DNA of 64,000 bases from Pseudomonas citronellolis (lineage in GTDB: Bacteria > Pseudomonadota > Gammaproteobacteria > Pseudomonadales > Pseudomonadaceae), in assembly GCF_900112375.1 (NCBI RefSeq), contig NZ_FOLS01000035.1, forward strand, positions 1 to 64,000, in the 5' to 3' direction. The first letter of the stretch is position 1. Each line of letters opens with the position of its first letter. Below, in pieces: positions 28,092 to 36,283 of the stretch. The notes beneath the pieces are model-generated. The model was given only the letters and a program-made list of their open reading frames with translations, ran no database searches and had not been told where the DNA came from. The position numbers and the translations under genes were made by a program.

Positions 28092-28976
28092 TCAGCTTCC
28101 AGGGGCCGGCGCCGGCGGCGGGGAATTGACGCCTCCGGCCGCGGGCGCACCACTGGCAGCCACCGGTGCAGGTTGCGTGCCAGCCTGCCGCAGGGCGCCA
28201 TCGGGCTGCGCCTTGGCGCTGCCCACGCCGCTCACGCTGCGGCGCACTTCCAGGTTGCGGGAGATCACCAGCACCACCCGGCGGTTGCGCGCGCGGCCCT
28301 CGGCGCTGGCGTTGTCCGCCACCGGCTGGAACTCGCCGTAGCCCACCGCGGCCAGGCGCGAGGGGGCGACGCCGTCCTGGGCCAGCAGGCGGACTATGCT
28401 CGCTGCCCGCGCCGTGGACAACTCCCAGTTGGTGGGGTACTGGGCGTTGTGGATGGGCACGTTGTCGGTGAAGCCCTCGACGTGGATGGGGTTCTGGTAG
28501 GGCGCCAGAATCCTGGCGACCTTCTCGACGATGCCGAAGGCGGCGTCCGCCGGCATGGCGTCGCCGCTGGGGAACAGCAGGCTGGAGTTGAGGGTGATCT
28601 CGATCCACAGCTCGTTGCCGCGCACGCTCAACTGGTCGCTGCCGATCAGGTCGCCGAACTGCTCACGCACGGCATCGGCGATCTGCGTCAGCGGGTCGCC
28701 GTCGACGTTGTCGTCGCCGCCCTGCTGCATGGCGTCGTTGGGCTGCTGGGTGGTGCGCGGGCGGTCGTCGCCCACCGGGATCGGCTTGATCGAACGGTCC
28801 GGCTGGTTGAACACGCCGGTCAGCGTCTCGGAGAGGATCTTGTACTTGCCCTCGTTGATCGAGGAGATGGAGTACATGACCACGAAGAAGGCGAACAGCA
28901 GGGTGATGAAGTCCGCGTAGGACACCAGCCAGCGCTCGTGATTCTCGTGCTCCTCGCGGGGCGGTCGACGGGCCAT
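28092..28976 (-). CDS. motD: Flagellar motor stator protein MotD
   Basis: 294 aa, MotB-type. One membrane span (about 20-41) includes the proton-path aspartate in SYADFITLLFAFFVVMYSIS. A plug and linker follow, then an OmpA-like peptidoglycan-binding domain (VEGFTDNVPIHNAQYPTNWE, LSTARA). With MotC it forms the second stator set of Pseudomonas, which supports swarming and swimming under load. It has an extended Pro/Ala-rich C-terminus of about 45 residues. It starts 13 nt after the motC stop. Confidence 0.93.
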   Translation of the reverse strand: MARRPPREEHENHERWLVSYADFITLLFAFFVVMYSISSINEGKYKILSETLTGVFNQPDRSIKPIPVGDDRPRTTQQPNDAMQQGGDDNVDGDPLTQIADAVREQFGDLIGSDQLSVRGNELWIEITLNSSLLFPSGDAMPADAAFGIVEKVARILAPYQNPIHVEGFTDNVPIHNAQYPTNWELSTARAASIVRLLAQDGVAPSRLAAVGYGEFQPVADNASAEGRARNRRVVLVISRNLEVRRSVSGVGSAKAQPDGALRQAGTQPAPVAASGAPAAGGVNSPPPAPAPGS

Positions 28977-28989
28977 GGCGCAGCGCCCC

Positions 28990-29730
28990 TCAGCCGACGA
29001 AGCCTTGCAGCTTCAGTTCGATGGAGCGCGGGTTCTCGCCCTCGGCGATGGACAGCAGGCCTTCCATCAGCATCTCGCGGTAGCTGGACTGGCGCATCAC
29101 CAGGCTCTTGAGCTTGTTGCCCACCGGCAGCAGCAGCAGGTTGGCCATGCCCACGCCGTAGATGGTGGCGACGAAGGCCACGGCGATGCCGTTGCCCAGC
29201 TGGCTGGGGTCGGCCAGGTTGCCCATCACGTGGATCAGGCCCATGACCGCGCCGATGATGCCGATGGTCGGCGCATAGCCGCCCATGGCTTCGAACACCT
29301 TGGCGGCCTGCAGGTCGCGGCCTTCCTGGTTGAACAGGTCGACTTCGAGGATGCTGCGGATGGCCTCCGGCTCCACGCCGTCCACCAGCAGCTGCAGGCC
29401 CTTGCGGGCGTAGGGGTCGGGCTCGGCGTCAGCGATGGTCTCCAGGCCCAGCAGGCCTTCCTTGCGCGCGGTCATGCTCCAGCCCACCACGCGGTTGATG
29501 CCGCCGGGCAGGTCGACCTTCGGCGGCAGCACTATCCAGCGCAGCAGGCTCAGGGCGCGCTTGAGCACCAGCACCGGGGTCTGCACCAGGGCCGCGGCCA
29601 GGGTGCCACCGACCACGATGAGCGCCGCCGGACCGTTGGCCAGGGCGCTGATGTGCCCACCCTCGAGGAAGTTGCCGCCGATGATGGCGACCAGCGCGAG
29701 GATCAGGCCAACGAGGCTCAGCACATCCAT
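28990..29730 (-). CDS. motC: Flagellar motor stator protein MotC
   Basis: 246 aa, MotA-type, with four membrane spans: two at the N-terminus (about 2-20 and 34-50) and two near 150-195, separated by the cytoplasmic torque-generating loop. The proline and glycine pattern in MGGYAPTIGIIGAVMGLIHV is typical. It forms the stator channel with MotD. ATG 29730 shares a base with the cheB stop (TGATG). The open frame continues upstream into cheB but is not used. Confidence 0.94.
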   Translation of the reverse strand: MDVLSLVGLILALVAIIGGNFLEGGHISALANGPAALIVVGGTLAAALVQTPVLVLKRALSLLRWIVLPPKVDLPGGINRVVGWSMTARKEGLLGLETIADAEPDPYARKGLQLLVDGVEPEAIRSILEVDLFNQEGRDLQAAKVFEAMGGYAPTIGIIGAVMGLIHVMGNLADPSQLGNGIAVAFVATIYGVGMANLLLLPVGNKLKSLVMRQSSYREMLMEGLLSIAEGENPRSIELKLQGFVG

Positions 29731-30824
29731 CAGCCACAGGCCTCGGAGAGGTGCCGGCCGATGTCGTCGAGGCTGTACACGGCGTCGGCCAGGCCGGCCT
29801 TGGCGATGGCCATGGGCATGCCGTAGATCACGCAGCTGGCCTCGTCCTGGGCCCACACCTGGCTGCCGCTCTGCTTGAGCATCCGCGCGCCCTCGCGGCC
29901 GTCGGCGCCCATGCCGGTGAGGACCACCGCCAGGACCTTGTCGCCGTAGGCCTTGGACGCCGAGCCGAAGGTGACGTCGACGCAGGGCTTGTAGTTCAGT
30001 CGCTCGTCGCCGGGGAGGATGCGCACCACCCCGCGCGAGTCGATCATCATCTGCTTGCCGCCGGGCGCCAGCAGGGCCAGGCCGGGGCGCAGGTGGTCGC
30101 CGTCCTCGGCTTCCTTGACGCTGATCTTGCAGAGCTTGTCCAGGCGCTCGGCGAAGGCCTTGGTGAAGGCCGCCGGCATGTGCTGGATGAGCACCAGAGG
30201 CGCGGGGAAGTTGGCCGGCAGCTGGGTCAGCACCCGCTGCAAGGCTACCGGCCCACCGGTGGAAGTACCGATGGCGACCAGCCGGTAGGGCTTACGCTTT
30301 GGCGCGGCGGAAGCCGCCGGGGCCGAGGCAGGCGCCGGCTGCGCGGAGGCTCGCGGCGCGCTGCTGGCCGGCGCCGGGGCGCTGGCGCTGCTGCTCGGCG
30401 TGCTGAGGAAGGACGCGTAGCGGCGGTTGGCGCGGGCGATGCTGTGGACCTTCTCGCAGAGCAGCTGGCGCACCTTCTCGGGGGTGCGCGAGATGTCCTC
30501 GAAGTTCTTCGGCAGGTAGTCCACCGCGCCGGCATCCAGGGCGTCGAGGGTGACGCGGGCGCCTTCGTGGGTCAGCGAGGAGAACATCAGGACCGGCGTC
30601 GGGCAGCGCTGCATGATGTTGCGCACCGCGGTGATGCCGTCCATCAGCGGCATCTCGTAGTCCATGGTGATGACGTCGGGCTTGAGCGCCAGCGCCTGCT
30701 CGATCGCCTCGCGGCCGTTGGTGGCCGTGCCGACCACCTGGATCTGCGGGTCGGCGGAAAGAATCTCCGAGACGCGGCGGCGGAAGAATCCCGAATCGTC
30801 CACTACCAGGACTTTGACAGCCAT
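29730..30824 (-). CDS. cheB: Protein-glutamate methylesterase CheB
   Basis: 364 aa. The receiver domain (1-125) has phospho-acceptor Asp55 (ITMDYEMP). An Ala/Pro/Ser-rich linker follows (about 145-190), then the methylesterase domain with Ser in GTSTGGP, His in IQHMP and Asp in GMGADGREG. It demethylates receptors during adaptation and is activated by CheA phosphorylation. ATG 30824, with CAGGAG nine bases upstream, is preferred over GTG 30830. The linker is longer than in E. coli CheB but usual for Pseudomonas. It is coupled to motC. Confidence 0.95.
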   Translation of the reverse strand: MAVKVLVVDDSGFFRRRVSEILSADPQIQVVGTATNGREAIEQALALKPDVITMDYEMPLMDGITAVRNIMQRCPTPVLMFSSLTHEGARVTLDALDAGAVDYLPKNFEDISRTPEKVRQLLCEKVHSIARANRRYASFLSTPSSSASAPAPASSAPRASAQPAPASAPAASAAPKRKPYRLVAIGTSTGGPVALQRVLTQLPANFPAPLVLIQHMPAAFTKAFAERLDKLCKISVKEAEDGDHLRPGLALLAPGGKQMMIDSRGVVRILPGDERLNYKPCVDVTFGSASKAYGDKVLAVVLTGMGADGREGARMLKQSGSQVWAQDEASCVIYGMPMAIAKAGLADAVYSLDDIGRHLSEACG

Positions 30825-30876
30825 AAACACTCCTGATTAAAGCCTTGCGGGCGCGCGGGCGTCCCCGCGCGCCGGA

Positions 30877-33126
30877 TCAGATACGCCGCGCGTAGCGCTT
30901 GAGCATGCTCGGCACATCGAGGATCAACGCGATGCGCCCGTCGCCGGTGATGGTCGCCCCGGCCATGCCGGGGGTGCCCTGGAGCATCTTGCCCAGGGGC
31001 TTGATCACCACTTCTTCCTGGCCCACCAGCTGGTCGACCACGAAGCCGATGCGCTGGGTGCCCACCGAGATGATCACCACGTGGCCCTCGCTGGATTCGT
31101 CGCACTCGGCGCCCGGCACCAGCCAGCGCTTGAGGTAGAACAGCGGCAGGGCCTTGTCGCGGACGATCACCACCTCCTGGCCGTCGACCACGTTGGTGCG
31201 CGACAGGTCGAGGTGGAAGATCTCGTTGACGTTGACCAACGGGAAGGCGAAGGCCTGGTCGCCCAGCATCACCATCAGCGTCGGCATGATCGCCAGGGTC
31301 AGCGGCACCTTGATGACGATCTTCGAGCCCTGGCCCTTGGCCGAGTAGATGTTGATGATGCCGTTGAGCTGGGAAATCTTGGTCTTCACCACGTCCATGC
31401 CGACACCGCGGCCGGACACGTCGGAAATCTCGGTCTTGGTCGAGAAGCCCGGGGCGAAGATCAGGTTGTAGCAGTCGGACTCGCTCAGGCGCTCGGCGGC
31501 GTCCTTGTCCAGCAGGCCCTTCTCCACCGCCTTGGCGCGGAGGATGTCCGGGTCCATGCCCTTGCCGTCGTCGGAGATCGACAGCAGGATGTGGTCGCCC
31601 TCCTGCTCGGCGGACAGCACCACCCGGCCGCCACGCGCCTTGCCAGAGGCCTCGCGCTCCTCGGGCGACTCGATGCCGTGGTCCACGGCGTTGCGCACCA
31701 GGTGCACCAGCGGGTCGGCCAGGGCCTCGACCAGGTTCTTGTCCAGGTCGGTTTCCTCGCCCACCAGCTCCAGGTTGATCTCTTTCTTCAGGTTGCGCGC
31801 CAGGTCGCGCACCAGCCGCGGGAAGCGTCCGAAGACCTTCTTGATCGGCTGCATGCGCGTCTTCATCACCGACATCTGCAGGTCGGCGGTGACCACGTCG
31901 AGGTTGGCCACGGCCTTGGCCATGGCTTCGTCGCCGCTGTTGCTGCCCAGGCGCACCAGGCGGTTACGCACCAGCACCAGCTCGCCGACCATGTTCATGA
32001 TCTCGTCCAGGCGCGCGGTGTCCACGCGCACCGTGGTTTCCGCCTCGCTGGCGCTCTTTTCGTGGGCCGGCGCGGGAGCCGCGGCCGGGCGCGGGCTGTC
32101 CGCGGGCTTGGCGGCCGGCTTGGGCGCGGGCTTGGGCTTGGCCACGGCGGCCGGCTCGACAGCCTTGGCCGGCGCGGGGACGGCTTGCGGGGTCGGCGTG
32201 GCGGCAGCGTCGGCACTGAACTTGCCTTTGCCGTGCAACTGGTCGAGCAGCGCTTCGAATTCGTCGTCGGTGATGTTGTCGCCGGTGGCGGCGGGCGCCT
32301 CGGCTTCGGCCGGCGCAGCGGGTTCTTCCGCCGCACCGCCGAACTTGCCCTTGCCGTGCAACTGGTCGAGCAGGGCTTCGAACTCGTCGTCGGTGATCTC
32401 GTCGCCAGTGGCCGGCGCTTCGGCCGGAGCGGGCGCGGCGGCGGCCGGCTCTTCCGGCTGGCTGCTGGCGCCGCTGAACTGGCCCTTGCCATGCAACTGG
32501 TCGAGCAGGGCCTCGAATTCGTCGTCGGTGATCTCGTCGCCGGTGCCGGCGGCCTCGGCCTGTGGCGCTTCAGCCTGCGGCGGCTGTTCGGCCGGCGCGG
32601 CCTGGCTGCCCGGCTGCAGGGCGTCGAGCAGTTGCTCGAACTCGGCGTCGGTGATGTCGCCATAGGCGGCCGGCTCGGCGGCGGGCTCCGGCGCGGCGGC
32701 CTCTTCCTGGGACGCGGCTTCGACGGCGTCGTCGTCGCCCGGCTCGGCCAGGCGCGCCAGCGCGGCGAGCAGTTCCGGGGTGGCCGGGGTCGGCTCTTCC
32801 TGGTCGCGGACCTGGGCGAACATGACGTTGACCGTGTCCAGCGCCTGCAGGACCACGTCCATCAGCTCGGAAGTGACGCGGCGTTCGCCCTTGCGCAGGA
32901 TGTCGAAGACGTTCTCCGCGATGTGGCAGCACTCCACCAGGGCGTTCAGCTGGAGGAAGCCGGCGCCGCCCTTGACGGTGTGGAAACCACGGAAGATGGC
33001 ATTGAGCAGGTCCATGTCGTCGGGCCGGCTTTCCAGCTCGACGAGTTGCTCGGACAGTTGCTCGAGAATCTCGCCGGCCTCCACCAGAAAGTCCTGGAGG
33101 ATCTCATCATCGGCGTCGAAGCTCAT
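30877..33126 (-). CDS. cheA: Chemotaxis histidine kinase CheA with FliM-like peptide repeats in place of P2
   Basis: 749 aa. P1 Hpt domain: phospho-His49 in HTVKGG. P3 dimerisation helices are at about 365-430. P4 ATPase: N box VRNAVDHGIE, G1 DDGKGMD, G2 GRGVGMD. P5 is a CheW-like domain to the C-terminus. Between P1 and P3 (about 130-360) there is no recognisable P2 domain. Instead there is Ala/Pro linker carrying four related peptides, at residues 155-170, 196-217, 241-262 and 282-303, the last three sharing the core ITDDEFEALLDQLHGKG. The core resembles the CheY-binding peptide at the FliM N-terminus and the CheZ C-terminus. CheA phosphorylates CheY and CheB. The repeats are also nearly identical as DNA, which points to recent tandem duplication. 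Confidence 0.95.
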   Translation of the reverse strand: MSFDADDEILQDFLVEAGEILEQLSEQLVELESRPDDMDLLNAIFRGFHTVKGGAGFLQLNALVECCHIAENVFDILRKGERRVTSELMDVVLQALDTVNVMFAQVRDQEEPTPATPELLAALARLAEPGDDDAVEAASQEEAAAPEPAAEPAAYGDITDAEFEQLLDALQPGSQAAPAEQPPQAEAPQAEAAGTGDEITDDEFEALLDQLHGKGQFSGASSQPEEPAAAAPAPAEAPATGDEITDDEFEALLDQLHGKGKFGGAAEEPAAPAEAEAPAATGDNITDDEFEALLDQLHGKGKFSADAAATPTPQAVPAPAKAVEPAAVAKPKPAPKPAAKPADSPRPAAAPAPAHEKSASEAETTVRVDTARLDEIMNMVGELVLVRNRLVRLGSNSGDEAMAKAVANLDVVTADLQMSVMKTRMQPIKKVFGRFPRLVRDLARNLKKEINLELVGEETDLDKNLVEALADPLVHLVRNAVDHGIESPEEREASGKARGGRVVLSAEQEGDHILLSISDDGKGMDPDILRAKAVEKGLLDKDAAERLSESDCYNLIFAPGFSTKTEISDVSGRGVGMDVVKTKISQLNGIINIYSAKGQGSKIVIKVPLTLAIMPTLMVMLGDQAFAFPLVNVNEIFHLDLSRTNVVDGQEVVIVRDKALPLFYLKRWLVPGAECDESSEGHVVIISVGTQRIGFVVDQLVGQEEVVIKPLGKMLQGTPGMAGATITGDGRIALILDVPSMLKRYARRI

Positions 33127-33156
33127 TCGGTGCTCCCCACGGTGTGTTCACACACC

Positions 33157-33945
33157 TCAAAAACCAAGGCTGGACAACAGGTCATCGACATCGTCCTGAC
33201 CGGATACGACGTCCACTCTCTTATCGGCAGCAACCTGCGGACCTTCACCCTTGGACGATCTTTCTTTTTCCACGGCCGTGCGCAGGCCCTCGTGGTCGTG
33301 CTCGATGCCGGCGTAGCGATCCACCTGCCCGGCCATCCAGACCAGCTTGACCAGGTTGCTCTCCACCTCGGTGACCAGCCTGGTGACGCGCTTGATCACC
33401 TGCCCGGTGAGGTCCTGGAAGTCCTGCGCCAGCAGGATGTCGTTCAGGTGCGCGGAGAGCTTGCGGCTGTCCTGGGCGCTGCTGTAGAGGAAGGCCTCGA
33501 CGCGCTTGGCCAGCTCGCGGAAGGCCTCCGGGCCCAGCTCGCGGCGCATGAAGCGCGACCACTGTTCCTGCAGCTCCTTGGCCTCGCCCTCGATGTGGCC
33601 GACCAGCGGCGTGCACTCTTCCACCAGGTCCATGGTGCGGTTGGCCGCTTTCTCGGTCATCTGCACCACGTACGACAGGCGGTCGGTGGCGTCGGCGATC
33701 TGCGACATTTCCTCGGCGTGGCGCGAGCGCGGGTCGATCTGGAAATTGACGATGGCGTTGTGCAGTTCGCGGGTGAGCTTGCCGACCTCCTGGTAGAGGC
33801 CGCGGTCGCGGGCCTCGTTGAGCTCCTGGATGAGCTGCACGGCCTGCTGCACTTCGCCGCGCTCCAGGCTCTCGACCAATTCGCGCGCGTGTTTCTTCAG
33901 GGTCGACTCGAAGTCGCCCCCCTTGGATTCGTTGACGAGATCCAT
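33157..33945 (-). CDS. cheZ: CheY-P phosphatase CheZ
   Basis: 262 aa. It is an all-helical protein. The long central hairpin carries the catalytic segment LLAQDFQDLTGQVIKR, whose Gln in DFQDLTGQ is the water-positioning residue in the family. The C-terminus ends QDDVDDLLSSLGF, the CheY-binding helix. CheZ dephosphorylates CheY-P and so shortens reversals. It lies between cheY (19 nt upstream) and cheA (30 nt downstream). Confidence 0.95.
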   Translation of the reverse strand: MDLVNESKGGDFESTLKKHARELVESLERGEVQQAVQLIQELNEARDRGLYQEVGKLTRELHNAIVNFQIDPRSRHAEEMSQIADATDRLSYVVQMTEKAANRTMDLVEECTPLVGHIEGEAKELQEQWSRFMRRELGPEAFRELAKRVEAFLYSSAQDSRKLSAHLNDILLAQDFQDLTGQVIKRVTRLVTEVESNLVKLVWMAGQVDRYAGIEHDHEGLRTAVEKERSSKGEGPQVAADKRVDVVSGQDDVDDLLSSLGF

Positions 33946-33964
33946 GACGCCCTCTTGGTCGGCT

Positions 33965-34339
33965 TCAGCCGCCGACCCGCTCGAATATCTTCTCGATCTT
34001 CTCTTTCAGCACCTGGGCGGTGAAAGGCTTGACCACGTAGCCGTTGACCCCGGCCTGGGCCGCTTCGATGATCTGGTCGCGCTTGGCCTCGGCGGTGACC
34101 ATCAGCACCGGCAGGTGCTTCAGGCGCTCGTCGGCACGCACCGCGCGCAACAGGTCGATGCCGGTCATGCCGGGCATGTTCCAGTCGGTGACGAGGAAGT
34201 CGAAGTTGCCGCTGTGCAGCATGGGCAGCGCGGTGGTGCCGTCATCGGCTTCCGCGGTGTTGGTGAACCCCAGGTCACGCAGGAGGTTCTTGATGATGCG
34301 CCTCATCGTGGAGAAGTCGTCCACGATGAGAATTTTCAT
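33965..34339 (-). CDS. cheY: Chemotaxis response regulator CheY
   Basis: 124 aa, a single receiver domain with all key residues: Asp7 and Asp8, phospho-acceptor Asp52 (VTDWNMPG), Thr82 and Lys104 (VVKPF). CheY-P binds FliM at the motor switch. ATG 34339 gives the standard N-terminus ([10 protein letters not shown]); the frame upstream to 34480 is non-coding in character. It is the first gene of the cheYZAB-motCD-parC-parP-cheW unit. A 225-bp gap separates it from fliA. Confidence 0.97.
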   Translation of the reverse strand: MKILIVDDFSTMRRIIKNLLRDLGFTNTAEADDGTTALPMLHSGNFDFLVTDWNMPGMTGIDLLRAVRADERLKHLPVLMVTAEAKRDQIIEAAQAGVNGYVVKPFTAQVLKEKIEKIFERVGG

Positions 34340-34564
34340 GTTCTTGTCCAAACCTGCCTCCGTCCAGTCCCGGCGCGCCGTGGCGGGCGCGCCTTGAATA
34401 CCCTTGGGCGGGCGCCCTTGGCGGCGCCTGCCGTGTTGCTTGTCGGTGGCGGGATGCCCCGCCCTTTTCGCCGCCCTCATAGCAAAGGGCCAGCAGTGTC
34501 GAACCGACGGGATTCTATACGCCCCGCCGGAAAAATCCGTTACTTCCTTGCGCCCACCGGTCGC

Positions 34565-35308
34565 TCAGTGCGCCCGCCACTCCGAAAGCCGGGCCCGCAG
34601 GCGCGCGGCGCACTGGCTGTGCAGCTGGCTGACGCGCGACTCGCTGACCCCGAGCACCTCGCCGATTTCCTTGAGGTTCAGTTCCTCGTCGTAGTACAGC
34701 GCCAGCACCAGGCGCTCGCGCTCCGGCAGCTTGGTGATGGCGTCGGCCAGCGCCTGCTGGAAACGCTCGTCCTCCAGGCCGTGGGAGGGCTCGTTGTCCA
34801 GGTGCGTGGTGTCTTCCGCCGGGCCCTGGGCGCCTTCCTGCAGCAGGTCGTCGAAGCTGTACAGGCGGCTGCCCTGGGTGTCGCTCAGGATCGCGTAGTA
34901 ATCGTCGAGACTCATATTGAGTTCGGCAGCGACCTCCTGATCTTTAGCATCGCGTCCGGTCCGCGCCTCGATGGTGCGGATGGCGTCACTCACCAGGCGG
35001 GTGTTGCGGTGCACCGAACGCGGCGCCCAGTCGCCCTTGCGCACCTCGTCGAGCATGGCCCCGCGGATGCGGATGCCGGCGTACGTCTCGAAGCTGGCGC
35101 CCTTGCCCTGGTCGTACTTCTTCGCCGCCTCGAGCAGGCCGATCATCCCGGCCTGCATCAGGTCTTCCACCTGCACGCTGGCCGGCAGCCGGCCCAGCAG
35201 GTGGTAGGCGATCCGCTTGACCAGCGGCGCATAGCGCTGGATCAGCTCTTCCTGGGAATTGCGCGCCTGCGTCTTGCTGTACATAAGCGCTCCGGAGCCG
35301 CTCATCAT
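34565..35308 (-). CDS. fliA: Flagellar sigma factor FliA (sigma-28)
   Basis: 247 aa. Regions 2 (YHLLGRLPASVQVEDLMQAG), 3 and 4 (LKEIGEVLGVSESRVSQLHS) are in order. FliA directs late flagellar genes, among them in Pseudomonas flagellin and chemotaxis genes, and is held by FlgM. Start ATG 35308 overlaps the fleN stop; ATG 35305 is also possible. The usual length is 247 aa in P. aeruginosa as I recall, so it is complete. Confidence 0.96.
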   Translation of the reverse strand: MMSGSGALMYSKTQARNSQEELIQRYAPLVKRIAYHLLGRLPASVQVEDLMQAGMIGLLEAAKKYDQGKGASFETYAGIRIRGAMLDEVRKGDWAPRSVHRNTRLVSDAIRTIEARTGRDAKDQEVAAELNMSLDDYYAILSDTQGSRLYSFDDLLQEGAQGPAEDTTHLDNEPSHGLEDERFQQALADAITKLPERERLVLALYYDEELNLKEIGEVLGVSESRVSQLHSQCAARLRARLSEWRAH

Positions 35309-36156
35309 ACGGTCGAACCCGTGGTCGGATGCTGCACCAGGCGCTCCACGAAGAACTCCAGGTGCCCGCGCGGGTTGGCCGGCAGCGGCCAGCTGTCGAC
35401 TTTCTGGGCGATGGCGCGGAAGGCCAGCGAGGCCTTGCTGCGCGGGAAGGCTTCATAGACCGAGCGCTGCTTCTGCACGGCCTTGCGCACCGACTCGTCG
35501 TAGGGAATGGCGCCGACGTACTGCAGCGCCACGTCGAGGAAGCGGTCGGTGACCTTGGTCAGCTTGGCGAACAGGTTGCGCCCTTCCTGCGGGCTGTGCG
35601 CCATGTTCGCCAGCACGCGGAAACGCGTCATGCCATAGTCGCGGTTCAGCAGCTTGATCAGCGCATAGGCATCGGTGATCGAGGTCGGTTCGTCGCAGAC
35701 GACCAGCAGCACTTCCTGGGCCGCGCGGACGAAGCTGACCACCGAATCGCCGATGCCGGCGGCAGTGTCCACCAGCAGCACGTCGATGTTCTCGCTGATG
35801 TCGCTGAAGGCCTGGATCAGCCCGGCGTGCTGCATGGGCGAGAGCTGCACCATGCTCTGCGTGCCCGAGGCCGCCGGGACGATGCGGATGCCGCCGGGGC
35901 CCTGGAGGATGACGTCACGCAGGTCGCATTCGCCTTCGATGACGTCAGCCAGGGTGCGCTTGGGCGAAAGCCCCAGCAGCACGTCGACGTTGGCCAGGCC
36001 GAGGTCGGCGTCCAGCAGCATGACGCGGCGGCCGAGGTCGGCCAGCGCCATCGCCAGGTTCACCGAGACGTTGGTCTTGCCGACGCCACCCTTGCCACCG
36101 GTGACCGCGATTACCTGAACGGGATGCATACCCATAGTCTTACCTTGTCTCTTCAT
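35305..36156 (-). CDS. fleN: Flagellar number regulator FleN (FlhG)
   Basis: 283 aa. MinD/ParA-type ATPase with deviant Walker A GGKGGVGKTN at residues 20-29, LLDADLGLAN and VDTAAGIGDS. FleN binds FleQ and limits the cell to a single polar flagellum; it works opposite FlhF. ATG 36156 gives an N-terminus (MKRQGKTMGMHPVQVI) like P. aeruginosa FleN; an internal ATG at 36135 or 36129 is possible. It overlaps fliA by four bases and lies 127 nt after flhF, a gap in which I see nothing. Confidence 0.95.
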   Translation of the reverse strand: MKRQGKTMGMHPVQVIAVTGGKGGVGKTNVSVNLAMALADLGRRVMLLDADLGLANVDVLLGLSPKRTLADVIEGECDLRDVILQGPGGIRIVPAASGTQSMVQLSPMQHAGLIQAFSDISENIDVLLVDTAAGIGDSVVSFVRAAQEVLLVVCDEPTSITDAYALIKLLNRDYGMTRFRVLANMAHSPQEGRNLFAKLTKVTDRFLDVALQYVGAIPYDESVRKAVQKQRSVYEAFPRSKASLAFRAIAQKVDSWPLPANPRGHLEFFVERLVQHPTTGSTV

Positions 36157-36283
36157 CGTCCCCGGCGCGGCTGGCGCCTGGGTCTGCCGGTCGCGGTGCT
36201 CTCCCGCCACCAGCGCTTACGGATCTGCTCGAGCATCCGTATCCGCCTGGCGCCCCCGCGTGCGGGAGCGCCCCTGGAATCCG

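Noticed and set aside
32218-32664. CRISPR-like regular repeats
   Set aside because: The repeats are in frame within cheA, encode conserved peptides, have unequal spacing and no cas genes nearby.
31081-34023. 980-codon plus-strand frame opposite cheA/cheZ
   Set aside because: Antisense shadow, rich in His, Gln and Leu; it spans several well-defined minus-strand genes.
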